Shown one piece after another: positions 8,889 to 17,874 of a DNA stretch of 44,489 bases. This stretch comes from JACRBK01 sp964427955 (GTDB lineage Bacteria; Chloroflexota; Anaerolineae; Aggregatilineales; Aggregatilineaceae): contig CAYRWY010000009.1 in assembly GCA_964427955.1 (NCBI GenBank), positions 1 to 44,489 of the forward strand, in the 5' to 3' direction. The notes under the pieces are model-generated. The model was given only the letters and a program-made list of their open reading frames with translations, was not told where the DNA came from and searched no databases. Position 1 is the stretch's first letter. Every line of letters begins with the position of its first letter. The position numbers and the translations under genes were made by a program.

Positions 8889-9617
8889 ATGCGGCGTATG
8901 GTGTGGGGCGGCTCTGCTGTGGTTGTGCTGCTGACGTTGCTGGCGCTGGGATGGCCAGGCACCAGCAGCGCCGGGTACTCTCAGGCTGGCGTGACTCCGA
9001 CCCTCTTCATCGAACCGGAAGGGTGCTGGCAGCCGCCCGACGACTATACGCGCACGTGGGTGAATGGCGAGCAGGTGAATCTTCGCACGCTCGCCATGCT
9101 CGACCATGCCCAGGAGCTTTACGCGGCCTGGGGCGGCATTTCGGACTTCCGCCAGGCCATCACCCAGGGCGGTTATACCGGTGGGGCGCTGGCGGCCAGC
9201 TTTGGGACGCATGACGGCGGCGGGGCGGTCGATCTCTCGGTCCTCAGCCCCATCGACGGATCGATTTCGGCTGACGACATCGACCTGATGCTGCGCGCGC
9301 TGCGGATCGCGGGCTTTGCGGCCTGGTTGCGCGAGCCGGACGAACTCTATCCTGGCTCGATCATCCACATCCACGCCATCGCCATCGGCGATCAGGAACT
9401 CTCCGAGGCGGCCCGCGCCCAGCTTGACGGCACCTTTGGTTATTTGCGCGGCTACAACGGTCTGCCGCAGATGACCGGCATTCCCATCCCGGATCGTTAC
9501 GGCGGTCCGGTGTTGTGCCACTGGATGTTTGCGCTGGGCTTCAGCGATATGCGCGGCTGGCCGAATCCTTATCCGACTCCCGGCGGTACGACGGTGCCGC
9601 AAGCGCCGATTCCCTGA
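8889..9617 (+). CDS. exported M15-like (VanY/DacY-type) peptidase
   Basis: The start at 8889 is chosen because it begins an obvious signal peptide (MRRMVWGG followed by a hydrophobic stretch and a small-residue cleavage region near 28). The frame opens earlier, but that would overlap the methyltransferase gene. The mature part, about 215 residues, carries His108 and Asp115 in GTHDGGGAVDL and His160/His162 in SIIHIHAI, the H…D…H zinc pattern of M15 D-Ala-D-Ala carboxypeptidase-like enzymes. It probably trims peptidoglycan peptides or acts on another extracellular peptide. It may be co-transcribed with the upstream C1 module and the downstream permease. Confidence 0.65.
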   Translation: MRRMVWGGSAVVVLLTLLALGWPGTSSAGYSQAGVTPTLFIEPEGCWQPPDDYTRTWVNGEQVNLRTLAMLDHAQELYAAWGGISDFRQAITQGGYTGGALAASFGTHDGGGAVDLSVLSPIDGSISADDIDLMLRALRIAGFAAWLREPDELYPGSIIHIHAIAIGDQELSEAARAQLDGTFGYLRGYNGLPQMTGIPIPDRYGGPVLCHWMFALGFSDMRGWPNPYPTPGGTTVPQAPIP

Positions 9618-9635
9618 AAGCTGGATGCGAAAACT

Positions 9636-10817
9636 GTGACAACGGAAGCTATGGTTTCTGTTCCTGCTGCTCGTCTGCGGGTTCAACTGGCCGTCTTCAC
9701 GGCGGTGCGGTTGGCGCTGAACACGGGCACGCGCATGATCTACCCGTTCATGCCGACCATCGCGCGCGGCCTGGGCGTGGACGTCGAGTCCATCGCGCTG
9801 GCGGTGACGGCCCGTTCGTCTTTGGGGTTGTTCAGCCCGACGTTTGGCTCGCTGGCGGACCGCTACGGGCGCAAGACGATTATGCTGGCGGGCCTGCTGT
9901 GTTTTGCGCTGGCGATGAGCGCCGTCACACTGTGGCCGACCTATCCGGTGTTGTTCGGCGCACTGCTGTTGGGCAACCTCGGCAAGCTGCTGTTTGATCC
10001 GTCCATGCAGGCGTACATCGGGGATCGCGTGCACTATTCGCAGCGCGGCCTGGCGATTGCCGTCACCGAGCTGAGCTGGTCCGGCTCGTTCCTGCTGATG
10101 ATGCCCGCGCTGGGGTGGCTGATTGCCCGCTCGGACCGGTGGTCCAGCCCCTTCCCGCTGCTGGCGGTGGCGTGCTTTCTGGCAATCGGGCTGCTGTGGC
10201 GCGTTATGCCGTCGGATGCCGTGCAGGTCGAAAAGCGTCCTTCGTTGACCGAAGGACTGCGGATTGTGTTCGCCTACCGGCCCGCGCTGGCGGCGCTCGC
10301 GATGGGCGTCATGCTCACGGCGGGCAATGAGACAGTCGGCGTGATGTACGGGGCCTGGCTGGAAGATGCCTTCAAGCTCAAAGTGACCGCGCTGGGGGCG
10401 TCCGCTATCGTGATCGGCCTGGCCGAACTGGCCGGGGAAGGGACGGTCGCTGGCTTCGTGGACCGGATCGGCAAGCGGCGCGCGGTCGCGGCGGGGCTGA
10501 TCCTGAACGCGGCGTCATGTCTGCTGCTGCCCGCCCTGGGCTTTGGCGTCGTCGGCGCGATGATCGGGCTGTTCCTGTTCTTCCTCACCTTCGAGTTCAC
10601 GATGGTCAGCTCGATCCCGCTGATGACCGAGCTGCTGCCCAGCGCCCGCGCGACGCTGCTGGCGGCCAACGTGACCGCCTATGCGGGCGGGCGTATGGTG
10701 GGATCGTTCATCGGGCCGCATCTGTACAATTTGGGGTGGTTCGCCAACGGGATCGCCGCCGCGCTGTTCGAGTTGATCGCCCTGGCGCTGGTGATCGTGT
10801 TTATCCGGCAGGAATAA
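9636..10817 (+). CDS. MFS transporter
   Basis: A 393-residue multi-helix membrane protein with about twelve hydrophobic segments. It has the MFS signature between helices 2 and 3, GSLADRYGRKTIML, and a related GFVDRIGKRRAV at the equivalent place in the second half. The start is a GTG at 9636; an ATG at 9651 is an alternative. The substrate is unknown. It lies 18 bases after the M15-like peptidase gene and ends before a perfect hairpin that separates it from the converging ABC exporter genes. Confidence 0.85.
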   Translation: MTTEAMVSVPAARLRVQLAVFTAVRLALNTGTRMIYPFMPTIARGLGVDVESIALAVTARSSLGLFSPTFGSLADRYGRKTIMLAGLLCFALAMSAVTLWPTYPVLFGALLLGNLGKLLFDPSMQAYIGDRVHYSQRGLAIAVTELSWSGSFLLMMPALGWLIARSDRWSSPFPLLAVACFLAIGLLWRVMPSDAVQVEKRPSLTEGLRIVFAYRPALAALAMGVMLTAGNETVGVMYGAWLEDAFKLKVTALGASAIVIGLAELAGEGTVAGFVDRIGKRRAVAAGLILNAASCLLLPALGFGVVGAMIGLFLFFLTFEFTMVSSIPLMTELLPSARATLLAANVTAYAGGRMVGSFIGPHLYNLGWFANGIAAALFELIALALVIVFIRQE

Positions 10818-10823
10818 GGGATG

Positions 10824-10849
10824 TCCCAGGCGGGTTGTCCCGCCTGGGA
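10824..10849. terminator. bidirectional hairpin between converging genes
   Basis: A perfect 11-bp inverted repeat (TCCCAGGCGGG and its complement) with a 4-base loop TTGT fills the 40-base gap between the converging MFS and ABC genes. There is no U-run on either side, so the terminator call rests on position and stem strength. Confidence 0.5.
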
Positions 10850-10857
10850 AGGTAAAG

Positions 10858-12681
10858 CTAGACCTCGGTCGCGAGCAGTTGCTTCGAGGACTCGATGTAC
10901 TCCAACGACTGGTGGCGGAAGTAGGTGTTATACAGTTCCGCGTAGTAGCCGCTTTGAGCTAGCAGGGTTTTGTGATTGCCCTCCTCGATAATCTTGCCTT
11001 CGCGCAGCACGATGATGCGATCCGCGTTTTTGATGGTAGACAACCGGTGCGCGATCAGGATCGAGGTACGGCGCTTCATGATCTCGTCCAACCCTTCCTG
11101 GATCAGCGTCTCGGTCAGCGGATCGACGCTGGCGGTTGCTTCGTCCAGGATGAAGATCGACGGGTCTTGCAGCATGACCCGCGCCAGCGCGACCAACTGC
11201 CGCTGGCCCATCGAGAGGTTATGGCCGCGTTCGCCGACCTGGGTATCCAGGCCGTTGGGCAGGTTGTCCAGCCAGTCGCCGCCGCCCACCTGCCGCGCCA
11301 CGCTCAGCACATCCTCGTCTGAGGCGTCTTGCCCGCCATAGCGGATGTTTTCGGCCACCGTGCCATCGAACAGGAACGGGGTTTGGGTGACGATGCCGAG
11401 ATAGCTCCGGTAGCTTTCCAGGTCCAGGCTGCGCAGGTCGTGCCCATCGACGGCGATCCGGCCTCCCTGGAACTCGTAGAAGCGCGCGATCAGCTTGGCG
11501 ATGCTGGATTTGCCCGATCCGGTGTGCCCGACCAGCGCCAGTTTTTCCCCGGCGCGGATGGTCAGCGAGAAGTCTTCCAACACCGGCTCATTCTCGTTGT
11601 AGCGAAAGTCCACGTGCTCGAAGCTGATCTCGCCGTAAAGCTGGGGCAGTTTTTCGCTGCCCGTCTGCACGACTTTCGCCTCGGCGTCGATCAGCGCAAA
11701 CACGCGCTCACCGGCAGCCAACCCCAACTGGAACTGGCTCCAGAACGACGCGATGCTGGTCAGCGGGAACCAGAACGACTGGATGCCCTGGATGAACAAA
11801 TACCAGCTTCCCGCGCTCAGTGCGCCGGTTTCGACGCTCTTGCTGCCGAAGTAGACCAGCGCCGCCGTGCCGATCCCGGCCATGAAGTTCAGGATCGGGA
11901 AGATGCTGTTGAACACGTATCCGGTGCGCAGGTTGATGCGGTACGACTGGGCGTTGACCTCCAGAAACTCGTTGTAGATGGCATGTTCCTGGCGGAAGGT
12001 CTTCGCCACGCCGATCCCGCTGACACTCTCCTGGATGTGCGAGCTGACCTCGGCCTGCACGCGCCGCGACTGCGTGACGGTGTCGCGCGCGATCTTGCGG
12101 AAGGCCAGCGCCGTCACGACCACGAACGGAGCCAGCACCAGCAGCAGGAGCGTCAGCCGCACATCGACGGTGAACAAATAGCCCACCAGCAGCACGACGA
12201 TCAATACCTGGCTGATCAGGTCCATCGTGAGCGTCACGACCTGCGAGAGCGCCTGTGTGTCCGACGTCACCCGGCTGGCAATCTTGCCGGAGGCGTAGGT
12301 ATCATAGAACGACAGATCGCGCTTGAGCACGGCGTCGAAGGCGTCTTCGCGCAGTTGGAGCACGACATTGCCCACCGCCTGCGCGGACATCCACTGGCGC
12401 ACGGCGTTGAACACCCAGGCCAGGCTGCCCAGCACAGTCACGCCCCCCGCCAGGACTAGCAGGGTACGCGTCGAAGTGTCGTGTTGCAGCCGGTCGATCC
12501 CTTTCGAGAGGTAGATCGGCAGGGCCATGTTGAGCGCCGAGTTGAACACGATCATCAAGGCAACCGCCAGGATACGGCGCGACTGGGGCTTGAAGTAGGC
12601 GATGATCCGCCGCACCAACTGGCGGTCGCTGTAAGTACGGTCATACTCTTCGGCGTCGAGGCCGTCCATGATGAAGCCCAT
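10858..12681 (-). CDS. ABC exporter half-transporter, consensus Walker B subunit
   Basis: A 607-residue fused permease–ATPase of the multidrug/lipid exporter type. Six transmembrane helices occupy about residues 30-330. The nucleotide-binding domain has Walker A GHTGSGKSS, Walker B with the catalytic Glu (FILDEATAS) and an altered signature, LSMGQ, in place of LSGGQ. Its partner gene ends 11 bases upstream and has the opposite defects, so the two form a heterodimer with one working ATP site and one degenerate site, as in BmrCD or TM287/288. The substrate is unknown. The ATG used at 12681 could be replaced by an ATG four codons later. Confidence 0.9.
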   Translation of the reverse strand: MGFIMDGLDAEEYDRTYSDRQLVRRIIAYFKPQSRRILAVALMIVFNSALNMALPIYLSKGIDRLQHDTSTRTLLVLAGGVTVLGSLAWVFNAVRQWMSAQAVGNVVLQLREDAFDAVLKRDLSFYDTYASGKIASRVTSDTQALSQVVTLTMDLISQVLIVVLLVGYLFTVDVRLTLLLLVLAPFVVVTALAFRKIARDTVTQSRRVQAEVSSHIQESVSGIGVAKTFRQEHAIYNEFLEVNAQSYRINLRTGYVFNSIFPILNFMAGIGTAALVYFGSKSVETGALSAGSWYLFIQGIQSFWFPLTSIASFWSQFQLGLAAGERVFALIDAEAKVVQTGSEKLPQLYGEISFEHVDFRYNENEPVLEDFSLTIRAGEKLALVGHTGSGKSSIAKLIARFYEFQGGRIAVDGHDLRSLDLESYRSYLGIVTQTPFLFDGTVAENIRYGGQDASDEDVLSVARQVGGGDWLDNLPNGLDTQVGERGHNLSMGQRQLVALARVMLQDPSIFILDEATASVDPLTETLIQEGLDEIMKRRTSILIAHRLSTIKNADRIIVLREGKIIEEGNHKTLLAQSGYYAELYNTYFRHQSLEYIESSKQLLATEV

Positions 12682-12692
12682 CGACTTCTCTC

Positions 12693-14677
12693 CTATGCAT
12701 TCTGCGCGGCCAGCGCAGGTTGGGCGGCAGGGTCCAGGGGTGGCAGGGCCACGTCATAACGCGCGAAGATGCGCCGGTACGGAACCGAGGTGCGCAGCAG
12801 GTCGTCATGCGAACCGACTCCGACCAGCTCGCCGTGATCGATCACCAGGATCACGTCGGCCCAGCGGATCTGCGAAAGGCGGTGCGTGATCAGCAGGGTG
12901 GTGCGTCCCTGCTGCGCGCGCCGGATGGCCTTCTGGATCTCGTCCTCGGTGGCGCTGTCGATGGCGCTCGTCGAGTCGTCCAGGACCAGGATGCGCGGGT
13001 TGCTCAGGAAGGCGCGGGCCAGGGCGAGGCGCTGGCGCTGCCCACCCGACAGCGTTACCCCGCGCTCGCCGACCTTGGTCTGGTAGCCTTCCGCGAAGGT
13101 CGTGATGAAGTCGTGGGCCTGGGCTTCGCGCGCGACCTGCTCGATCTTTTCCTGCGGCGTGTCCGGCGCGCCGAAGGCGATGTTCTCGGCCACCGTGCGC
13201 GAGAACAGGAACACGTCCTGCTCGATCTTCGAGATCTGGGATCGCAGCGTGTTCAGGTCCCATTCGCGCACGTCTACGTCGTCGATCAGGATGCGTCCGG
13301 ACGTCACGTCGTAGGTGCGGTTGATCAACTGCACCAGCGTGCTCTTGCCGGAACCGGTCTGTCCGACGATGGCGACGGTCTGGCCCGGCTGGATATGGAA
13401 CGACAGGTTTTCCAGGATGGGCGTTTCGGCGTCGCCTTCGTGGAAGAAGGTGACGTTCTCGAACTTGATGTCGCCCTTGATCGGCTGGCCATAGCCGCCG
13501 CGGTTCTCGTCCAGTTCGGTCTCGGCGCGCACGATGTTCAGGATGCGCTGCGCTCCGGCCAACCCTTGCTGGAGCAGCGAGAACGACCAGATCGAGATGA
13601 AGACCGGGAAGCGCAGCACGTTCATCAGCCCCATGATGGCGATGATCTCAGCCAGGGTGAGCGTGCCGTCCCGGTACAGGATCATGCTGTGCAGGAAGGT
13701 CAGCCCCAGCGTCACCGCGAAGATCAGCAGCGGCAGGTAGCGCGATTCGACATGCCCCTGTTCTACGAAGGCATCACGGAACGCGCGGGCGTTGCGGCGG
13801 AAGCGCCCACGCTCGTACGATTCCTGCACGCTCGCTTTGACGATCTCGATTCCCGACAGCGTCTCTTCCAGCCCGGCGTTGAGCTTGCCATACTGGTCGC
13901 GCTGGCGAGTGACCACCGGGTTGAGGCGGGCGGTATAACGCTTGACCACGAAGAAATACACCACCACGAACGCGCCAGGGATGATGAGCATATCCAGGCG
14001 GATGGTCGCGATGTAAAACAGCGGGACGAAGATGCCCATGAAAGTCTCGTAGATGAAGCGCAAGCCGGGGCTGAGCATGAAATTCAGTTGGCGTACGTCG
14101 TCCGTGGCACGCGCCATGATGTCGCCCACGCGCTGGCGATCATGGAAGGTCTGGCTCTNNNNNNNNNNNNNNNNNNNNNNNNNNNNNNNNNNNNNNNNNN
14201 NNNNNNNNNNNNNNNNNNNNNNNNNNNNNNNNNNNNNNNNNNNNNNNNNNNNNNNNNNGTGGCACGCGCCATGATGTCGCCCACGCGCTGGCGATCATGG
14301 AAGGTCTGGCTCTTGCCCAGCAGGCTGGTGTACAGCTCCTGGCGCGAGTCGGCTTCCAGGTGCTGCGCCAGCGTCTCGATCAGCAGGCTGCCGGTCAGAA
14401 ACGCCACGCTGCTCAACGTCTGGACGGCCAATACGCCCAGCGCGATCTTCAGCAGCAGGTTCTTTTCACCCGTCGGGTGGAAGAGTTCCTCTGCCGCTTT
14501 GCCGACCAGGATCGGACTCTGCGAATACGCGAAAAAATCGACGGCGCTGCACACGATGGCCAGGATGAACAACCACTTGTAGCGCCAGATGTGCGACGTG
14601 ATCCAGCGTGCGGCGCTCTGGTGGTTGTACTGGTAAGCGTTCTTGACGGTAAACTCACTTTTGGTAGCAGTCGTCAT
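12693..14677 (-). CDS. ABC exporter half-transporter, degenerate Walker B subunit (assembly gap inside)
   Basis: Partner of the exporter gene 11 bases downstream. A 100-N gap at 14159-14258 interrupts it; removing the Ns plus one copy of the 55-bp duplication (155 bases) gives one intact frame of 609 residues from the ATG at 14677. The frame opens 33 codons further upstream (TTG), but that leader is Cys- and Pro-rich and does not look like an exporter. The Walker B ends LDDST, with Asp in place of the catalytic Glu, while the signature LSGGQRQ is canonical. In the heterodimer this subunit supplies the good signature to the partner's catalytic site. It has six N-terminal transmembrane segments. 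Confidence 0.88.
14104..14313. repeat. 100-N scaffold gap flanked by an exact 55-bp duplication (assembly artefact)
   Basis: Bases 14104-14158 and 14259-14313 are identical over 55 bases, and 14159-14258 are N. The duplicated ends are what a scaffolder leaves when two contigs sharing a 55-base k-mer overlap are joined with a fixed 100-N spacer. Deleting 155 bases restores the ABC exporter frame exactly. Confidence 0.95.
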
Positions 14678-14778
14678 GCGGTGACTCCCGGTGCCAAGTT
14701 GTTCAGGATCGCCGGAACATTTGTTCGGCCTTTGCGGAGTATAACACAACCGGTAGAGACAGGCACATTTTGCCAAGA

Positions 14779-14800
14779 CTACGTGCAGGAGAGCACGTAG
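14779..14800. promoter_or_regulatory. 8-bp perfect inverted repeat, possible operator
   Basis: CTACGTGC and its exact complement GCACGTAG flank the 6-base spacer AGGAGA. The site is 102 bases upstream of the ABC exporter start and 229 bases before the sortase. The 22-base dyad has a size suited to a dimeric repressor such as a TetR-type regulator, but no regulator gene is adjacent. Confidence 0.35.
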
Positions 14801-14993
14801 AAGGAACTATCGACCTGGAGTCGGGTAGGACCAAAAGGGGGATCAGCGCGTTACGGGCATTCAACAACCTGCTAGGTGAATCATTAAGGCAGCGTCCGCA
14901 TTATACTGGACGTGACTGGGCACGACAAGTGGTAACTCGTGGTCTTGGGGACGTCTGTGCAAAGAATCCGGTGCGCGGTTGGGGTGAGGAGGG

Positions 14994-14999
14994 TATAAT
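14994..14999 (+). promoter_or_regulatory. -10 box (TATAAT) upstream of the sortase gene
   Basis: A perfect TATAAT lies 30 bases before the GTG start of the sortase gene. No good -35 match is found at 16-18 bases upstream, so this is a weak call. Confidence 0.3.
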
Positions 15000-15028
15000 C
15001 GATACATCTATCATTCCGGGAGTAGTGT

Positions 15029-15691
15029 GTGATCGGCTCGCCCTACAAGCATCGTACACGTTTTACCTCGCAGACCTGTTTCATGTTGAGCCTGGAACTC
15101 GTTGTGCTGATATTTGCCTTGTGGCGTATGGGCGTTTCGGTCTTCCCCAGCTTCCACCACCCGACCTCTCCCACCGCCATCCCGGGGGTGGAAGTGCTCA
15201 CCCGCCAGGACGTGCTGCCGACGCCCACACCCGATACCAGCGCCCCGGTGCGCCTGATCGCGTTTCCTGGCGCGTCGATGAGCGCCCCGGTGATCCCTGC
15301 CGGGCGTATCCAGGGGACCTGGGAGACGCGCCATCTCGGCGACTCGGTTGGGCATCTGGTGGGAACCAGTTGGCTGGACGATCCCGGCGGCAATATTGTT
15401 CTGGCGGGTCACGTCGAGAGTTATACCGGCGCCCCCGGTCCATTTGCGCACCTGTTTGAGGCCAAGCTGGGCGACCTGATCATCTTGCGCGAAGGTATTC
15501 GCGAGGAGCATTTCCGGGTGACGGATATTGAGCGGGTCGATCCCAACGACGTCAGTTGGCTGGCCCAGGATGGCCGCCGCCGCCTGACGCTCATTACCTG
15601 TACCGAGTGGGACAATAAGAGCCGGACGTACCAGGGGCGTTTGCTGGTGGTGGCCGAGCCGGTGGTAGCGACGGCGCAAAGCTCCCCATAA
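15029..15691 (+). CDS. class E/F-like sortase
   Basis: A 220-residue sortase-fold cysteine transpeptidase. An N-terminal hydrophobic segment (about 17-40) anchors it, a Thr/Pro-rich stretch links to the catalytic domain, and the triad is visible as His128 (LAGHVE), Cys191 (LTLITCTEW, the TLxTC motif) and Arg204 (YQGRLLV). The start is a GTG at 15029 with GGGAG six bases upstream. In monoderm-like Chloroflexota such enzymes cleave or join proteins at the cell surface; no sorting-signal substrate is encoded nearby. A rho-independent terminator follows. Confidence 0.88.
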   Translation: MIGSPYKHRTRFTSQTCFMLSLELVVLIFALWRMGVSVFPSFHHPTSPTAIPGVEVLTRQDVLPTPTPDTSAPVRLIAFPGASMSAPVIPAGRIQGTWETRHLGDSVGHLVGTSWLDDPGGNIVLAGHVESYTGAPGPFAHLFEAKLGDLIILREGIREEHFRVTDIERVDPNDVSWLAQDGRRRLTLITCTEWDNKSRTYQGRLLVVAEPVVATAQSSP

Positions 15692-15711
15692 GGCTGGGTG
15701 CCGAAAATACG

Positions 15712-15744
15712 GCGGGACGCTTCTCTTGAGGCGCCCCGCTTTTT
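15712..15744 (+). terminator. rho-independent terminator of the sortase gene
   Basis: A stem of nine positions with one mismatch (GCGGGACGC against GCGCCCCGC) around a 10-base loop, immediately followed by TTTTT. It lies 21 bases after the sortase stop. Confidence 0.8.
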
Positions 15745-15747
15745 GTT

Positions 15748-17790
15748 CTAGCCCAGTGTGCCCTGGACAGTGGGTGGAACCAGGTCACGTTCCAGCGTGA
15801 CGGTGTGGCTGTCCCCGTCCGGAAGCACCGTCAGCGGGATGGTCAGTTTGGAGCGATCCACGAAGCACAGCGATTCGTTGACGCCCTCGCACCAGTAGAT
15901 GGTCAGATCGACGGTCAGATCGGCCTGTCCCGCCACGAAAGTAACAGGCACTTCGAGCGGTATCACCGGGTCTTTCGTGCGCAGCTCGCGTGATTCGGCG
16001 GGAATCTGCACGACGGGGCTTTCCGTCCAGATCGCGGTGAACGGCGCAGCGTGGTTGAACTTGTAACCGTCCGGCATGGTGACGTTGATCACGATCGATC
16101 CTGCCCCGGCGGTGACGGTCTGCGGCGGCAGCGTGGTCGGCACTTCGCCGAACCCGCCAAAACCTGAGAACGAAGAGGCGGTGCTCACCAGCCGGTCGGC
16201 GTTCGGGAACTGCACCGTGCTGGCGGTATGGGTAGCCATATCGATCACGCGAATGGCGTGATTATTCGTGTCCGCGACGTACAGCTTGCCGTTGGCATAA
16301 TCGATCCCGCCCGGCTCGTAGAAGGTCGGCGTCTCGCCATCGGCGGCCCCTTCTTCGCCGGTGCCGAGATAAGTCACGCTCTCGCGGGTCTTGGGATCGA
16401 TGCGCTTGATCTTGCTGTTATAGGTGTCGGCCACGTAGAGATAGCCATCGTCCGCCACCGTGATGCCCAGTGCGTGCTGGAGCCGCACGTCTTTTCCGGT
16501 GCCATCGGCGTCGCCAAAGTCGGGTAACCCGGTTCCGACGATGGTCTGGACGTTCCCGTCCGGATTGAGATCGGCAGTGCGGATGGCGCTGGCTTCGGGA
16601 TCGGCGAAGTAGAGCAGCGTGCCGTCGGTGTCGATCCCGCTCGGCTGGGCCATCGTGCTGTCACGCAGCTTGCCATCGTCCAGCCCCTCGCGTCCTGAGC
16701 CTGCGTACGGGCTGACCGTGCCGCTGGCGAGGTCGTAGACCCACAACTGGTGCGTGCCCGCCATCGCGATATACACCTTGCCGTCATACGCAGCGACGTC
16801 CCAGGGCGAACTGAGGGCCGTCTGGGGGCCGGGGCCGCCCTGATCAGTATCATGGCCCTGCTGCCCGGTTCCGGCGGTGGTGGTGACGGTGCGGGTGTCG
16901 AGATCGACCGCCCGGAGCGCGTGGTTTTCGGTGTCCGCGACGTACAGGGTGTTTCCGTCCAGGGTCAGCCCCTGCGGGCGGAAAAACTGCGCCGTCTCGT
17001 AACTGCCATCTTTCAACCCTTCGGTGCCGGAGCCGATGACGTCCTGCACTTCGTAGGTGTCCAGCGCGGCGACCACGATCCGGTTATGGTTGCTGTCGCT
17101 GATGAACAGGCGGTTGCCAGGGGTGTCGGCCAGGACCTTGCCAGGATAGCGCAGCGGCGTCGTGTCCGGGTTGCTGGCACTTTCCGGCGCGAGCATGGGC
17201 AGTGGGTTGAGGTTGAGCACCCCTGCCGCGCGGTATTCCTGGTCCATCGTCGCGATGATCGGCGCCAATGTCTGGTAGACCCCTTCGCTTGGAAGCTGGC
17301 CGACGACTTTGCCGAACGGGTCGATCAGCATGAAGGTCGGCCAGACATTGATCTTGTATTCATCCCACACGATGAACTGGTTGTCGTTGAGCACAGGGTG
17401 GGTGACCTCGTACCGCTGCACGATGCGCCGGATGTTCGCGGTTTCTCCCTCGTTGGTAAACTTGGCCGAGTGCACGCCGATCACCACCAGCGAATCGGGA
17501 TGCTCTGCTTCCAGCCGCTTGAGGTCGGGAATCACGTGAATGCAGTTGATACAGCCGTAGGTCCAGAAGTCCAGCAGCACGATCTTGCCGCGCAGATCCG
17601 CCATCCGGATCGGCGCCGACGTGTTGATCCATTCCATCCCGGCGGGAAAGTCGGGAGCATCGACCGTGCCCGCCCAGGTGTACGTCGTGCCGCCGCCCTC
17701 CTGGGCCATGACCGGCGGCAGGTTGGCGACGGCTGTCGCGGCGCTGCCGATGATGACCAAAACAGCCAGGAAAACTCTAAAATGTTTCAT
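15748..17790 (-). CDS. exported NHLRC2-like thioredoxin–NHL β-propeller protein
   Basis: The ATG at 17790 is chosen over one 19 codons upstream because GGAAGG precedes it and it starts a signal peptide (MKHFRVFLAVLVIIG). The product has 680 residues. A thioredoxin/TlpA-like domain (about 38-180) carries a CxxC motif, Cys80-Ile-Asn-Cys83, in FWTYGCINC, the same context as animal NHLRC2. About six NHL repeats follow (about 210-520) with recurring YVADT-N-NH-I-R motifs, then a C-terminal β-rich domain (about 540-680). It is probably an extracytoplasmic thiol-disulfide protein with a scaffold propeller. The gene stands alone, 84 bases downstream of the glycosyltransferase gene. Confidence 0.85.
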   Translation of the reverse strand: MKHFRVFLAVLVIIGSAATAVANLPPVMAQEGGGTTYTWAGTVDAPDFPAGMEWINTSAPIRMADLRGKIVLLDFWTYGCINCIHVIPDLKRLEAEHPDSLVVIGVHSAKFTNEGETANIRRIVQRYEVTHPVLNDNQFIVWDEYKINVWPTFMLIDPFGKVVGQLPSEGVYQTLAPIIATMDQEYRAAGVLNLNPLPMLAPESASNPDTTPLRYPGKVLADTPGNRLFISDSNHNRIVVAALDTYEVQDVIGSGTEGLKDGSYETAQFFRPQGLTLDGNTLYVADTENHALRAVDLDTRTVTTTAGTGQQGHDTDQGGPGPQTALSSPWDVAAYDGKVYIAMAGTHQLWVYDLASGTVSPYAGSGREGLDDGKLRDSTMAQPSGIDTDGTLLYFADPEASAIRTADLNPDGNVQTIVGTGLPDFGDADGTGKDVRLQHALGITVADDGYLYVADTYNSKIKRIDPKTRESVTYLGTGEEGAADGETPTFYEPGGIDYANGKLYVADTNNHAIRVIDMATHTASTVQFPNADRLVSTASSFSGFGGFGEVPTTLPPQTVTAGAGSIVINVTMPDGYKFNHAAPFTAIWTESPVVQIPAESRELRTKDPVIPLEVPVTFVAGQADLTVDLTIYWCEGVNESLCFVDRSKLTIPLTVLPDGDSHTVTLERDLVPPTVQGTLG

Positions 17791-17874
17791 GGTGGCCTTC
17801 CCTAGCCTGAAGTGCAGATAGATCGATTGTAGAAAACTGAGACTCATTTGACCACGGACTGAGGCAGCTTGAGA

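Larger units (their letters stand above)
14678..15028. other. intergenic region between divergent ABC exporter and sortase genes
   Basis: About 350 bases with no convincing coding sequence; the open frames crossing it lack ribosome binding sites and family features. It contains a perfect inverted repeat at 14779-14800 and a TATAAT box at 14994-14999. Nothing else is recognised. Confidence 0.6.

Noticed and set aside
14104..14313. Direct repeats around the N gaps as ends of a mobile element
   Set aside because: Both gaps have the same 55-base overlap and the same 100-N length, and each host gene becomes intact when they are collapsed; this is assembly structure and not biology.
12720..14582. 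Long plus-strand open frame of about 620 codons opposite the ABC exporter gene
   Set aside because: It crosses the N gap, has no family motifs, and its residues (many R, D, Q, H) are typical of the antisense of GC-rich genes; the minus strand encodes clear ABC exporter motifs.
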